From contig NZ_LMHU01000001.1 of the NCBI RefSeq assembly GCF_001428505.1, forward strand, positions 1,195,813-1,259,812: DNA of 64,000 nucleotides. The letters are read 5' to 3'. A program made the position numbers and the translations under genes. This document shows positions 26,320-35,774 of this stretch, one piece after another (the first letter of the stretch is position 1; each line of letters opens with the position of its first letter). This DNA is from Terrabacter sp. Root181 (GTDB taxonomy: Bacteria > Actinomycetota > Actinomycetes > Actinomycetales > Dermatophilaceae). The notes beneath the pieces were generated by a model. It did no database searches, was not told the DNA's origin, and saw nothing but the letters and a program-made list of their open reading frames with translations.

Positions 26320-27347
26320 AGGTCAAGGGCTCGCTCATGAAGCTCATCGTCTTCGCGGCGGTGACGCTCTTCGCGACGAGCATCCTCGCGCTGACGATCG
26401 CCAACATCCAGCTCGGCTCCAAGGCGACCTACACGGCCGTCGTCACCGACGCGACGGGCGTCATCGCCGGGCAGGACGTCCGCATCGCCGGGGTCCGGGT
26501 GGGCGAGGTGACCGACGTCCGGGTCGCCCACGACGCGACGTCCGAGGGCGCCACCGCCGAGATCGACTTCTCGGTGCTCAAGAGCTCCGTGCTGACGCGG
26601 GGCACCGAGGTGACGGTGAAGTACCGCAACCTCGTGGGCCAGCGCTACCTCGCGCTGAGCCAGGGCGCCGGCGCCCCCGCGCCACTTGCCGACGGCTCGA
26701 CGATCCCGCTCTCGCGCACTCACCCGGCCCTCGACCTCACAGTCCTCTTCAACGGCTTCAAGCCGCTCTTCGCCGCACTGTCGCCGAGCGACGTCAACGA
26801 GCTGTCGGGCCTGCTCATCCAGACGCTGCAGGGGGAGGGTGGCGACGTCAACTCCCTGCTCGCCAGGACGGCCGGCCTCACGTCGGCCATCGCCGACCGC
26901 GACGCCGTCATCGGCCGCACCATCGACAACCTCAACACCGTCCTCGGCACCGTCGACGCCCACGACCAGCAGCTGCTCTCGCTCATCGACCAGCTCCAGC
27001 GCTTCACCAGCGGGCTCGCGGCCGACCGCGAGACGATCGGCCGCTCGCTGTCCGGGATCAACACCCTCTCGGCCGAGACCGCCGACCTGCTCGTCTCGAC
27101 GCGCCCGCTCATCAAGGACGACGTCTCCCAGCTGCGCACGCTGGCCACGACGCTCAACAAGCCGGCCAACGTCAAGGAGTTCGAGGACTTCATCACCGGC
27201 GCGCCGAGGCGCATCGCCACGCTGACGCGCACGGCGACCTATGGGTCGTGGTTCAACTTCTACCTCTGCAAGTTCGACACGAAGAGCCCGATCCTGCCCG
27301 GCGTGAGCCCCACCTACGAGGTCTCGTCAGCGAGGTGCGAGTCATGA
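26316..27347 (+). CDS. Mce family protein B
   Basis: A 343-residue Mce subunit. Membrane anchor MKLIVFAAVTLFATSILALTI; MCE domain ~40-120 with GQDVRIAGVRVGEVTDV and VKYRNLVGQRYLAL; then a long alpha-helical shaft. A C-terminal SWFNFYLCKFD segment is typical of MceB and MceD members. It overlaps mceA and mceC by ATGA. Confidence 0.92.
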   Translation: MKVKGSLMKLIVFAAVTLFATSILALTIANIQLGSKATYTAVVTDATGVIAGQDVRIAGVRVGEVTDVRVAHDATSEGATAEIDFSVLKSSVLTRGTEVTVKYRNLVGQRYLALSQGAGAPAPLADGSTIPLSRTHPALDLTVLFNGFKPLFAALSPSDVNELSGLLIQTLQGEGGDVNSLLARTAGLTSAIADRDAVIGRTIDNLNTVLGTVDAHDQQLLSLIDQLQRFTSGLAADRETIGRSLSGINTLSAETADLLVSTRPLIKDDVSQLRTLATTLNKPANVKEFEDFITGAPRRIATLTRTATYGSWFNFYLCKFDTKSPILPGVSPTYEVSSARCES

Positions 27348-28375
27348 GCATCCCCTTCCGAGAGCGCAACCCGGTCCCGATCGGTGCCATCGGCCTGCTC
27401 GCCATCGCCGTCGTGCTCTACCTGGCGTTCAACGCCTCTAGCCTTCCGCTCATCGGCGGCGGGACGGCATACAGCGCGGCCTTCTCGGAGGCCGGGGGCA
27501 TCAAGCCCGACGACGACGTCCGCATCGCCGGCGTCAAGGTCGGCAAGGTGACGGGCGTCGACCTCGAGGGCGGCCACGTCCGTGTCGACTTCACCATCAC
27601 CGAGGACGCGAGCTTCGGCCGGCAGACCGGTGCGTCGATCCGGATGAAGACGATCCTCGGCGAGAAGTACGTCGCGCTCGACCCGAAGGGCCAGGGCCAG
27701 CTCGAGGCCGACGCGCAGATCCCCGTCGCGCGCACCGTCAGCTCCTACGACGTCATCAACGCCTTCCAGGACCTCACGACGACGACCGAGCGCATCGACA
27801 CCGACCAGCTGGCGAAGTCCCTCACGGTCATCGCGACGGAGTTCAAGGACAGCCCGCAGTACGTCAAGGCCACCCTCGACGGGCTCTCCCGCCTCTCGCG
27901 CACGGTGGCCGGCCGCGACGCCGAGCTGGGCTCGCTGCTCCAGCGGGCCAACAGCGTCTCCGGCCTCGTCCGCAGCCGCAACCAGCAGGTCAGCACGCTC
28001 ATCAGGGACGCCGACCTGCTCATGGTCGAGCTCGTCAAGCGTCGCGACGACATCCGCACGCTCTTCCGCAACACCTCGGCGCTCGCCAAGCAGCTGACGG
28101 GTCTCGCCCGCGACAACCGGGGCCAGCTCAAGCCGGCGCTCGCCGAGCTCGACAGGACGCTCGCGATGCTCCAGAAGCACGACACCGACCTGCAGAAGAC
28201 GATCCGGGCGATGGCCCCCTTCACGCGGGTCTACGCCAACACGCTCGGCACGGGACGATGGTTCGACACGTGGGTCTCCAACCTCGTCGTGCCCGTCGGC
28301 ACGCCGGGCCTCGCGCTGCCGGGCACGCAGCTGCCCGACCTGCTTCTCCCCGGCACCTCCGGAGGTGGCCGCTGA
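27344..28375 (+). CDS. Mce family protein C
   Basis: A 343-residue Mce subunit starting MSIPFRERNPVPIGAIG with anchor LLAIAVVLYLAFNA. MCE domain about 40-120 (DDDVRIAGVKVGKVTGVDL, KTILGEKYVALDP), then the helical needle with repeated Leu-rich heptads, then GRWFDTWVSNLVVP and a Pro/Gly/Leu tail. The ATG at 27344 overlaps the mceB stop; earlier in-frame codons lie inside mceB. Confidence 0.92.
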   Translation: MSIPFRERNPVPIGAIGLLAIAVVLYLAFNASSLPLIGGGTAYSAAFSEAGGIKPDDDVRIAGVKVGKVTGVDLEGGHVRVDFTITEDASFGRQTGASIRMKTILGEKYVALDPKGQGQLEADAQIPVARTVSSYDVINAFQDLTTTTERIDTDQLAKSLTVIATEFKDSPQYVKATLDGLSRLSRTVAGRDAELGSLLQRANSVSGLVRSRNQQVSTLIRDADLLMVELVKRRDDIRTLFRNTSALAKQLTGLARDNRGQLKPALAELDRTLAMLQKHDTDLQKTIRAMAPFTRVYANTLGTGRWFDTWVSNLVVPVGTPGLALPGTQLPDLLLPGTSGGGR

Positions 28376-29589
28376 TGACTGCGCCCCAGGGTTCCCGTCT
28401 GCCGTTCGGCCGGCTCCACGGCCCCGCGACCGTCCTCGGCAAGGTGGTCACCGGTCTCGTCGTCGTCGCCCTGGTCGCGGCCGGCGTCGTGTTCTGGCCC
28501 CGCCGGGCCCAGACGTCGGTGAGCGCCGACTTCACCCGTGCGGTCGGTCTCTACCCGGGCTCGGACGTGCGCATCCTCGGGGTCAAGATCGGCCAGGTCG
28601 ACACCGTGACGCCGGAGGGCGACCACGTGCACGTCACCTTCAGCTACGACGACACGTACCGCGTTCCGGTCTCGGCCAAGGCCGCCATCGTCGCGCCCTC
28701 GCTGGTCTCCGACCGCTACGTCCAGCTGCTGCCCGTCTACGAGGCCGGCCCCGCACTGACGGCCGGCACGCGAATCCCTTTGGAGCGCACGGCAGTTCCC
28801 GTCGAGCTGGACCGCGTGTCCCAGAGCCTCGATGACCTCATGGTCGCGCTCGGTCCCGACGGCGCCAACAAGGACGGCGCGCTCAACGAGCTGCTGCGCA
28901 CGTCGGCGGCCAACCTCGACGGCAACGGCGACACGATCAACGGCACGGTGCACGACCTGTCGACCGCGCTGTCGACCCTGTCCGGCAGCCGCGACGACCT
29001 CTTCGGCACCGTGAAGAACCTCCAGTCCTTCACCTCGATGCTCGCGACGAACAACACGCAGGTGCGCCGGCTCAACGCCGACCTGGCGACGGTCGCGACC
29101 CAGCTGAGCGAGGAGCGCGAGAACCTCAAGGCGACCCTCGAGAGCCTCGGGGTCGCGGTCGACGAGGTGTCGGGCTTCGTCTCCGACAACCGAGCGCTGC
29201 TCAAGAGCGACCTCGACCGCGCGGTCACCGTGACCAACGCCTTCGCGAAGAACCGTCAGGCCCTCGCCCAGCTCCTCGAGAACGCGCCGGTCGCCCTGTC
29301 GAACCTCCAGAACGCCTACCACCCGCAGACCGGCACGCTCGACACCCGCAACAACGCGAAGGGTCTCGACGACCCGTTGCTCCTCGTCTGCTCGATCCTC
29401 ACCGGCCCGACGAAGACGGGGAACACCAGGCTGTGCGACTCCCTGAAGAAGGCGCTGCTGCCCCAGCTGCCCACCCTGCCCTCGCTGCCGAGCGGCGCTG
29501 CGGTGCAGGGCACTCCGCAGTCGAGTGGCCTCGTCAACCTGCGGGGCGCCGACCCCACTCTCGGTGGACTGCTCGGAGGCTCCCGATGA
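28375..29589 (+). CDS. Mce family protein D
   Basis: A 404-residue Mce subunit. Anchor TVLGKVVTGLVVVALVAAGVV; MCE domain about 45-130 with GSDVRILGVKIGQVDTV; then a long helical segment and CSILTGPTKTGNTRLC, a cysteine pair likely to be disulfide-bonded outside the membrane. It overlaps the mceC stop by one base (TGATG). Confidence 0.92.
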   Translation: MTAPQGSRLPFGRLHGPATVLGKVVTGLVVVALVAAGVVFWPRRAQTSVSADFTRAVGLYPGSDVRILGVKIGQVDTVTPEGDHVHVTFSYDDTYRVPVSAKAAIVAPSLVSDRYVQLLPVYEAGPALTAGTRIPLERTAVPVELDRVSQSLDDLMVALGPDGANKDGALNELLRTSAANLDGNGDTINGTVHDLSTALSTLSGSRDDLFGTVKNLQSFTSMLATNNTQVRRLNADLATVATQLSEERENLKATLESLGVAVDEVSGFVSDNRALLKSDLDRAVTVTNAFAKNRQALAQLLENAPVALSNLQNAYHPQTGTLDTRNNAKGLDDPLLLVCSILTGPTKTGNTRLCDSLKKALLPQLPTLPSLPSGAAVQGTPQSSGLVNLRGADPTLGGLLGGSR

Positions 29590-30839
29590 CGTATGCCGTC
29601 CGCTCCCGTTCCCGACGTGGGTCCGCCGTCGTCGTGCTGGCCTGCCTCGCTCTCGGGGGCTGCAGCGCCTACGACCTGCCGCTCCCGGGCGGCGCCGGCA
29701 CCGGCGACGACTCCTACACCGTCACTGCCGAGTTCGCCGACGTGCTCGACCTCGTGCCCCAGTCGTCGGTCAAGGTCAACCAGGTCACCGTCGGGACCGT
29801 CGAGGACATCCAGGTGACGGGCTGGACCGCGACGGTCCGGCTGCGGCTGCCCGGCACCGTCGTGCTGCCCGACAACGCGACGGCCGAGCTCAAGCAGACC
29901 TCGCTCCTGGGCGAGAAGTACGTCGCGATCGCCGCCCCGACCGACGTGCCGTCGCAGGGCCGCCTCGGACAGGGCGACCGCATCCCGCTGTCGCGCACGA
30001 GCCGCAATCCCGAGGTCGAGGAGGTCCTCGGCGCGATGTCGCTGCTGCTCAACGGTGGTGGTGTCGCCCAGCTGAAGACCATCGAGGCCGAGCTCAACAA
30101 CGCGCTCCGCGGCCGCACCGGCGACGTCAAGGACCTGGTCACGCAGCTGAACACCTTCGTCGGCGGACTCGACGCCCAGAAGGGCGAGATCGTGCGGGCC
30201 ATCGACAGCATCGACCGGCTCTCGTCGACGCTGGCGAAGAACCAGGCCAAGATCGCCGCAGCGCTCGACGAGCTGCCCAAGGGGCTGACGATCCTCGCCG
30301 ACCAGCGCCGACAGCTGACGGCGATGCTCACGGCCCTGCGTGACCTCGGCGAGGTCGGCACCCGGGTCATCCGCGGTTCGCGGGCCGACCTCGAGGCCAA
30401 TCTCAGGGCGGTCAGCCCGATCCTGCGGCAGCTCAACAAGGCCGGTGACGACCTGCCCAAGAGCTACCAGCTGCTGCTGACTTACCCCTTCCCCAACAAC
30501 GCCCAGAACACCATCAAGGGCGACTTCACCAACCTCTGGGCGACCCTCGACACCAACCTCGACACCATCGCCGGCAACCTCGGCGTCGGCAGGCTCCCGG
30601 CCCTGCCGGACATCCCGGGGGCGCCGCTGCCGTCGGTGCCGTTGCCGTCGGTGCCCGTGCCCTCGGTCCCGCTCCCGAGCGTCACCGTGCCGTCGGTGCC
30701 CGGCGTGCCCCTGCCGACGACGCTGCCCGGTGGCCTGGTCGGCTCGAGCCGTTCCGGTTCGGCGGGCGACGGCTCCGCCGACGGCTCGGCCGACGCGGCG
30801 TCGTGGTCCACGCTCTTCCCCACGGGAGGCTCTCGATGA
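29586..30839 (+). CDS. Mce family lipoprotein E (LprK-like)
   Basis: A 417-residue Mce subunit that is a lipoprotein: SAVVVLACLALGGCSAY gives lipobox LGGC near residue 27, the classic trait of MceE/LprK. The MCE domain follows, then the helical region with SYQLLLTYPFPNNA. Residues ~345-390 are a Pro-Ser-Val repeat (PLPSVPLPSVPVPSVP), an extended low-complexity tail. It overlaps mceD and mceF by ATGA. Confidence 0.92.
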   Translation: MTYAVRSRSRRGSAVVVLACLALGGCSAYDLPLPGGAGTGDDSYTVTAEFADVLDLVPQSSVKVNQVTVGTVEDIQVTGWTATVRLRLPGTVVLPDNATAELKQTSLLGEKYVAIAAPTDVPSQGRLGQGDRIPLSRTSRNPEVEEVLGAMSLLLNGGGVAQLKTIEAELNNALRGRTGDVKDLVTQLNTFVGGLDAQKGEIVRAIDSIDRLSSTLAKNQAKIAAALDELPKGLTILADQRRQLTAMLTALRDLGEVGTRVIRGSRADLEANLRAVSPILRQLNKAGDDLPKSYQLLLTYPFPNNAQNTIKGDFTNLWATLDTNLDTIAGNLGVGRLPALPDIPGAPLPSVPLPSVPVPSVPLPSVTVPSVPGVPLPTTLPGGLVGSSRSGSAGDGSADGSADAASWSTLFPTGGSR

Positions 30840-32134
30840 TCACCCGCACCGTCCGGCTCCAGCTGGCCGCCTTCGCCCTCCTGTCGATCACGCTCGTGGC
30901 GGTCCTCTCGGCGAGCTACGTCGGGCTCACCGACAAGCTCGCCGGGGGCAGCTACGTCGTGTCCGCCGACCTCGCCCAGTCGGGCGGCATCTTCGTCGGC
31001 GCCGAGGTCACCTACCGCGGCGTCACCGTCGGCAAGGTCGAGGGGATGCGCCTGTCCGGCGACGGCGTCGTCGTCGACGCGAGGCTTGACCGCGGCACGG
31101 AGGTCCCGAAGGACACGAAGGCCGTCGTCGAGAACCGGTCGGCGGTGGGCGAGCAGTACCTCGACCTCCAGCCGCGCACCGCGCGCGCTCCCTACCTGGC
31201 GTCCGGCGACGTCATCCCGCGAGACCGGACCGCCTTCCCGCTCCGGATCGACCAGCTGCTCCAGCACGTCGACGACACCGTCGCGTCGGTGCCGCGCGAC
31301 GCCCTCGTCACCACCGTCGACGAGCTGGCCGAGGCGTTCAAGGGTGGTGGCTCCGACCTGCAGCGGCTCATCGACTCCGGTGACGCCCTGACCACCGCTG
31401 CGTCCGAGGCGCTCCCCGAGACGACGCGCCTCATCGATGACGGCCGCATCGTCCTCGACACGCAGGTCAGGAGCGGTGACGACATCCGCACCAGCGTGTC
31501 CGGCTTCGCGAACGTCGCCGACGCCCTTCGGGAGGCGAATCCCGACCTACGCGTGGTCCTCGACCGAGGGTCCGTCGCCGTCGAGCAGCTCGACGCGCTC
31601 ATCTCCGAGAACAAGCAGAGCCTGGCGGCGCTCCTCGCCAACTTCATCACCATCGGCAACGTGACCACGGCCCGTCTCGACGGGATCGAGCAGCTCCTCG
31701 TCACCTACCCCGACGTCGTCACGGGCGGCTTCAGCGTCGTGCCCGGCGACGGCACCGCCCACTTCGGTCTCGTGCTCAATGTCGACGACCCCAAGGCCTG
31801 CGAGGCCGGCTACGAGGGCACGACGAAGGTCGACCCGCACCGCACCACGGGTCTGCCGCCCGTGAACCTCGACGCCCACTGCGCCGCGTCGCGGGGCTCC
31901 GGGCTCAACGTCCGCGGAGCGCAGAACGCGCCCAAACCCACCCGAAGGGGACAGAGCGGGCAGAGCTACCCCATGTCCTTCGGGGCGACACCGGTCGCTC
32001 TCGGCAACCGGGCCGTGACCTCCGGCAGCCCTGCCTCGTTGTCAGTCCAGTCGCCGGTCGCTCCGGCCGGTGGCGACGAACGGACCGACAACGGCACGAG
32101 CTGGCTCTGGATGATGCAGGAGGCGCTCCGCTAG
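30836..32134 (+). CDS. Mce family protein F
   Basis: A 432-residue last Mce subunit. Anchor LQLAAFALLSITLVAVLSASY; MCE domain about 38-115 with GAEVTYRGVTVGKVEGMRL and VGEQYLDLQP; a helical shaft; then a C-terminal disordered tail with two cysteines. The two Mce-associated genes follow directly. Confidence 0.92.
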   Translation: MITRTVRLQLAAFALLSITLVAVLSASYVGLTDKLAGGSYVVSADLAQSGGIFVGAEVTYRGVTVGKVEGMRLSGDGVVVDARLDRGTEVPKDTKAVVENRSAVGEQYLDLQPRTARAPYLASGDVIPRDRTAFPLRIDQLLQHVDDTVASVPRDALVTTVDELAEAFKGGGSDLQRLIDSGDALTTAASEALPETTRLIDDGRIVLDTQVRSGDDIRTSVSGFANVADALREANPDLRVVLDRGSVAVEQLDALISENKQSLAALLANFITIGNVTTARLDGIEQLLVTYPDVVTGGFSVVPGDGTAHFGLVLNVDDPKACEAGYEGTTKVDPHRTTGLPPVNLDAHCAASRGSGLNVRGAQNAPKPTRRGQSGQSYPMSFGATPVALGNRAVTSGSPASLSVQSPVAPAGGDERTDNGTSWLWMMQEALR

Positions 32135-32158
32135 CCGGTGACGGAAGGAAACCCCTCG

Positions 32159-32812
32159 ATGACGATGGTCACCACCCGCTCGGAGACCGAGCGGCCCTCG
32201 CGGTCGCCCGAGACCTCCGCCGACCGCGAGCCGCGCGAACCCCGCGAGACTCACGACCCCACTGACGCCGCAGTGGGCTCCGGTCACCCCGACGCGCCAC
32301 GTGCGGGCCTTAGGGGTGTCCGCACGTGGCGCCCCACCCCCCGGCTGCTGTGGACTGTCACGGCCGTCCTGCTGCTCGTCGCCGTCGCCGTCACGGCGAC
32401 CCTGGGCCGCTCGGCCTGGCAGCAGCAGCGGGAGGCCGACAGCCGCGCCGCCGCCCTGGCCGCCGGGCGCCAGATCGCCGTCAACTTCGTGACGATGAAC
32501 GCCGCCTCGTTCGACGCCGACACCCAGCGTGTGCTCGACGAGACGACGGGAGCCTTCCGGAAGGAGTACGCCTCCACGCTGGCCCAGCTGGAGCCCGTCG
32601 TCACCGCCAACAAGACGGTCTCGACGGTCGAGCGGGCCGAGGCCTCGCTCGTGTCGGGCGACGACGACTCGGCCAAGGTCATCGTCGGGGTCGTGGCCCC
32701 CACGTCCAACGCCTCGACACCCAAGGCAGAGAAGAAGACGTACCGGCTCCGGCTCGACCTCGTGAAGGTCGGCGACGCCTGGAAGGTGAGCACCCTTGAC
32801 TTCGTCAGCTGA
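32159..32812 (+). CDS. Mce-associated membrane protein (Mam) 1
   Basis: A 217-residue bitopic protein: ~60 acidic cytoplasmic residues, one helix (LLWTVTAVLLLVAVAVTATL), then an NTF2-like extracytoplasmic domain that ends KVGDAWKVSTLDFVS, as in Mam proteins that stabilise Mce complexes. I chose ATG at 32159 with AAGGAA upstream; GTG at 32138 would add 7 residues. It overlaps the next gene by 17 bp. Confidence 0.85.
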   Translation: MTMVTTRSETERPSRSPETSADREPREPRETHDPTDAAVGSGHPDAPRAGLRGVRTWRPTPRLLWTVTAVLLLVAVAVTATLGRSAWQQQREADSRAAALAAGRQIAVNFVTMNAASFDADTQRVLDETTGAFRKEYASTLAQLEPVVTANKTVSTVERAEASLVSGDDDSAKVIVGVVAPTSNASTPKAEKKTYRLRLDLVKVGDAWKVSTLDFVS

Positions 32813-33461
32813 TCCCCGCCGCCCCCTCGCCGCGCCCGCCGCGGGTCCTCGCAAGCGCGTGGCCGGCGCCCGGCGACGGTCCGCAGGCGCCGACACCGGC
32901 GCCCCCGCGACCTCGACCCTCGTCCTCGACGACAGGCCCGCACCGACCGCCGACGACCCTGCCGGCGATCGCGGCTCGGCCGGCCTGTGGGCCTCCGCCA
33001 TCGGCGTCACGCTCGCGCTCGCCCTGCTCGCGGCCTCGCTCGTGTACGCGCTGCGCCCCGCGGTCTCCGACACCGACCGCACGGCCGCGGTGGGATCGGC
33101 CCGGACGACCCTGGAGAGCCTGCTCAGCTACAGCGGCTCCGCCTTCGACAAGCACGTCGGCGAGGTCACCCCGCAGCTGACGTCCCCGTTCAAGGACCAG
33201 TTCACCAAGGTCGCGGCCACCGACATCAAGCCGATGGCCGTCAAGAACGACGCGACCGTGCAGGCCAAGGTCTACGACGCCGGCGTCATGGACGCGGACG
33301 GCGACGGCGGCGAGGGGACGACCGTGCGGGTCATGGCCTTCGTCAACCAGGCCACGACCACCAAGGCCCAGCAGGCTCCCGCGATCGACCAGAACCGGGT
33401 CATCGCGACCATGCGGAAGGTGGGCGATCGCTGGCTCGTCAGCGAGCTGTCCGCCTTCTGA
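32796..33461 (+). CDS. Mce-associated membrane protein (Mam) 2
   Basis: A 221-residue paralogue of the upstream protein: disordered basic N-terminus, helix WASAIGVTLALALLAASLVYAL, and an NTF2-like domain ending KVGDRWLVSELSAF. The start appears to be TTG at 32796 inside the upstream gene, with GGAAGGTGAG before it. It closes the mce operon. Confidence 0.82.
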   Translation: MTSSADPRRPLAAPAAGPRKRVAGARRRSAGADTGAPATSTLVLDDRPAPTADDPAGDRGSAGLWASAIGVTLALALLAASLVYALRPAVSDTDRTAAVGSARTTLESLLSYSGSAFDKHVGEVTPQLTSPFKDQFTKVAATDIKPMAVKNDATVQAKVYDAGVMDADGDGGEGTTVRVMAFVNQATTTKAQQAPAIDQNRVIATMRKVGDRWLVSELSAF

Positions 33462-33480
33462 CAGGGGGAAGAAGGGGGAA

Positions 33481-33512
33481 GGTCCCGGGCGCCCGCGAGG
33501 TCGTCCGGGACC
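33481..33512 (+). terminator. Probable terminator of the mce operon
   Basis: GGTCCCGG (33481-33488) pairs with CCGGGACC (33505-33512) around a 16-nt loop, 20 nt after the last stop. There is no T tract, so confidence is moderate. Confidence 0.5.
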
Positions 33513-33595
33513 GAGGCGCCCACCGATGTCCCGCGGCACGACGCACGGGGGACTGGTGCAGCGACCGAGGCTCGGACCACCCCTGGGCCCTGCGG

Positions 33596-33601
33596 CATAC
33601 T
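33596..33601 (+). promoter_or_regulatory. -10 box for leaderless aguB transcript
   Basis: CATACT ends 7 nt before the GTG at 33609, with no ribosome binding site. The box overlaps a GGCATAC motif. Confidence 0.45.
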
Positions 33602-33608
33602 GCACGCT

Positions 33609-34571
33609 GTGAAGCTCATCCAGGCCAATGGCGTCCCAGAGTCCCTCGCCCGCGTCGACCAGCCCGGCACCGCGCCCGTCCGGGTCGGCGTGGTGCAGCA
33701 CGAGTGGGTCGACGACCCCGCTGCCCTCCTCGAGACGCTCCGTGACGGCATCCGCACGGCGGCCGAGGCCGGCGCCTCCATCGTCTTCCTGCCCGAGCTG
33801 ACCCTGTCGCGCTACCCGGCCGACACGCTGCCAGCGGGCACCCCGTCGGCGCTCGCCGAGGATCTCGAGTCCGGCCCGACGGTGACCTTCGCCCGCGATG
33901 CCGCCCGCGACTTCGGGATCCACGTCCACGCCTCGCTCTACGAGCGCGCCGACGAAGGCGACGGGCTCGGCTTCAACACCGCGGTCGTCGTGGCCCCGAG
34001 CGGAGAGGTCGTGGCCCGGACCCGCAAGACCCACATCCCCGTCACGGCCGGCTACTACGAGGACAAGTACTTCCGCCCCGGACCGCCCGACGACGCGTAT
34101 CCCGTTGTGGCACTGGGTGACCCGGCGCTCAGGCTCGGCCTGCCGACCTGCTGGGACGAGTGGTTCCCCGAGGTCGCGCGCCTCTACTCGCTCGGCGGCG
34201 CCGAGGTGCTCTGCTACCCCACGGCCATCGGGTCCGAGCCCGACCATCCCGACTTCGACACGCAGCCGCTGTGGCAGCAGGTCATCGTCGGCAACGGCAT
34301 CGCCAACGGCCTCTTCATGGTCGTGCCCAACCGCTTCGGCACCGAGGGCCTCATCACCTTCTACGGCAGCTCGTTCATCTCCGACCCCTACGGTCGCGTC
34401 CTCGTCCAGGCCCCGCGCGACGAGGCGGCCGTCCTCGTCGCCGACCTCGACCTCGCGCAGCGACGCGACTGGCTCGAGCTCTTCCCCTTCCTCGAGACCC
34501 GTCGGCCCGACTCGTATGCCGCCCTGACCGCACCCGTGCGGGACGAGCACCGTCGCGAGGTGCAGCAGTGA
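33609..34571 (+). CDS. aguB: N-carbamoylputrescine amidase
   Basis: A 320-residue nitrilase-superfamily enzyme hydrolysing N-carbamoylputrescine to putrescine, CO2 and ammonia. The Glu-Lys-Cys triad is visible: E63 in LPELTLSRY, K140 in RKTHIPV, C181 in TCWDEWFPE. The CWDEWFPE context and ETRRPDSYAAL tail are typical of AguB. It overlaps agmatine deiminase, the preceding pathway step. The start is GTG at 33609 from a leaderless-type promoter. Confidence 0.93.
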   Translation: MKLIQANGVPESLARVDQPGTAPVRVGVVQHEWVDDPAALLETLRDGIRTAAEAGASIVFLPELTLSRYPADTLPAGTPSALAEDLESGPTVTFARDAARDFGIHVHASLYERADEGDGLGFNTAVVVAPSGEVVARTRKTHIPVTAGYYEDKYFRPGPPDDAYPVVALGDPALRLGLPTCWDEWFPEVARLYSLGGAEVLCYPTAIGSEPDHPDFDTQPLWQQVIVGNGIANGLFMVVPNRFGTEGLITFYGSSFISDPYGRVLVQAPRDEAAVLVADLDLAQRRDWLELFPFLETRRPDSYAALTAPVRDEHRREVQQ

Positions 34572-35647
34572 CCGATGCCGTTCCGGCGCCGAGCGGTGCG
34601 GGAGGCGCGGCGGGAGCGGGTGAGCCAGGCTGGCTGATGCCGTCCGAGACCGCCCGGCACGACTGCACGTGGATGGCCTGGCCGAGCCAGGGCTACACCC
34701 TCGGCGAGACTCCCGAGGAGGTGGCCTCGGCGCGCCGCACGTGGGCGGCCGTCGCCGACGCGGTCGTCGAGTTCGAGCCGGTCCGGATGGTCGTCGTGCC
34801 CGCCGACCTCGACGTGGCGCGGGCGCACCTGCACCCCGACGTCGAGCTCGTGCCGGCCGCGCTCGACGACGCGTGGATGCGCGACATCGGCCCGACCTTC
34901 GTCCGTTCGGCCGACGGCTCGCGTCTCGGCGCGGTCGACTGGGTCTTCAACGGCTGGGGCGCGCAGGCGTGGGCCACGTGGGAGCACGACGCCCGGGTCG
35001 GCGGCTTCGTCGCGGGTCTGTCCGGGGCCGAGGTCATCGGCTCGTCCCTCGTCAACGAGGGCGGTGGCATCCACGTCGACGGGCTGGGCACGGTGCTGCT
35101 CACCGAGACCGTCCAGCTCGACCCGGGCCGCAACCCGGGTCTGACCCGCAGCGACGTCGAGGCGGAGCTCGCGCGCACCATCGGGGCGACGACGTGCGTG
35201 TGGCTCCCGCGAGGCCTGACCCGCGACTACGACGAGTTCGGCACCCGCGGCCACGTCGACATCGTGGCGACGATCCCGAGGCCGGGGGTCGTGCTGCTCC
35301 ACGAGCAGCAGGATCCCTCGCACCCCGACCACGCCGTCTCACGCGCCCTGCGCGAGCTCCTCGAGGACGCCCGTGACGCGCGTGGCGAGCGGTTCGAGGT
35401 CGTCGGGGTGCCGGCCCCGCGCACCCTCGCCGACGCCGAGGGCCCGGTCGACTGGTCCTACCTCAACCACTTCGTCGTCAACGACGGCGTCATCGCCTGC
35501 ACCTTCAGGGACGAGCAGGACGAGGCGTCGCTCGCGGTGCTCGCCGAGGCGTACCCGGGTCGGCGGGTCGTCGGTGTCGACGCGCGCCCGCTCTTCGACC
35601 GTGGTGGCGGCATCCACTGCATCACCCAGCAGCAGCCCGCCCTCTGA
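34568..35647 (+). CDS. aguA: Agmatine deiminase
   Basis: A 359-residue guanidino-modifying enzyme converting agmatine to N-carbamoylputrescine. Signature segments are DDAWMRDIGPTF, SLVNEGGGIHVDG, GTRGHVDIVATI and catalytic C351 in GGGIHCITQQQP. The GTG overlaps the aguB stop (GTGA). Together the genes form a two-step putrescine route from decarboxylated arginine; no arginine decarboxylase is in the window, so agmatine may be imported. Confidence 0.94.
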   Translation: MTDAVPAPSGAGGAAGAGEPGWLMPSETARHDCTWMAWPSQGYTLGETPEEVASARRTWAAVADAVVEFEPVRMVVVPADLDVARAHLHPDVELVPAALDDAWMRDIGPTFVRSADGSRLGAVDWVFNGWGAQAWATWEHDARVGGFVAGLSGAEVIGSSLVNEGGGIHVDGLGTVLLTETVQLDPGRNPGLTRSDVEAELARTIGATTCVWLPRGLTRDYDEFGTRGHVDIVATIPRPGVVLLHEQQDPSHPDHAVSRALRELLEDARDARGERFEVVGVPAPRTLADAEGPVDWSYLNHFVVNDGVIACTFRDEQDEASLAVLAEAYPGRRVVGVDARPLFDRGGGIHCITQQQPAL

Positions 35648-35704
35648 CACCGACCGGGTCCGTCCCACCACGCCAGGGCCCCGGACCGCCCCGGACCGCC
35701 CCGG

Positions 35705-35748
35705 ACGTCGAGTGGGCACTCTCCCCGGGGAGAGTGCCCACTCGACGT
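35705..35748. terminator. 44-bp perfect palindrome between convergent genes
   Basis: Bases 35705-35726 are the exact reverse complement of 35727-35748, with no unpaired centre. It lies between aguA and the convergent DUF4282 gene, so it probably terminates both. The arm contains cgtcgagtgggc, close to the cgtcgagtggcc core of the 32-bp repeats at 51733-51846. Confidence 0.75.
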
Positions 35749-35774
35749 GGAGGGGCCGCGGGTGGCCCGGCGGC

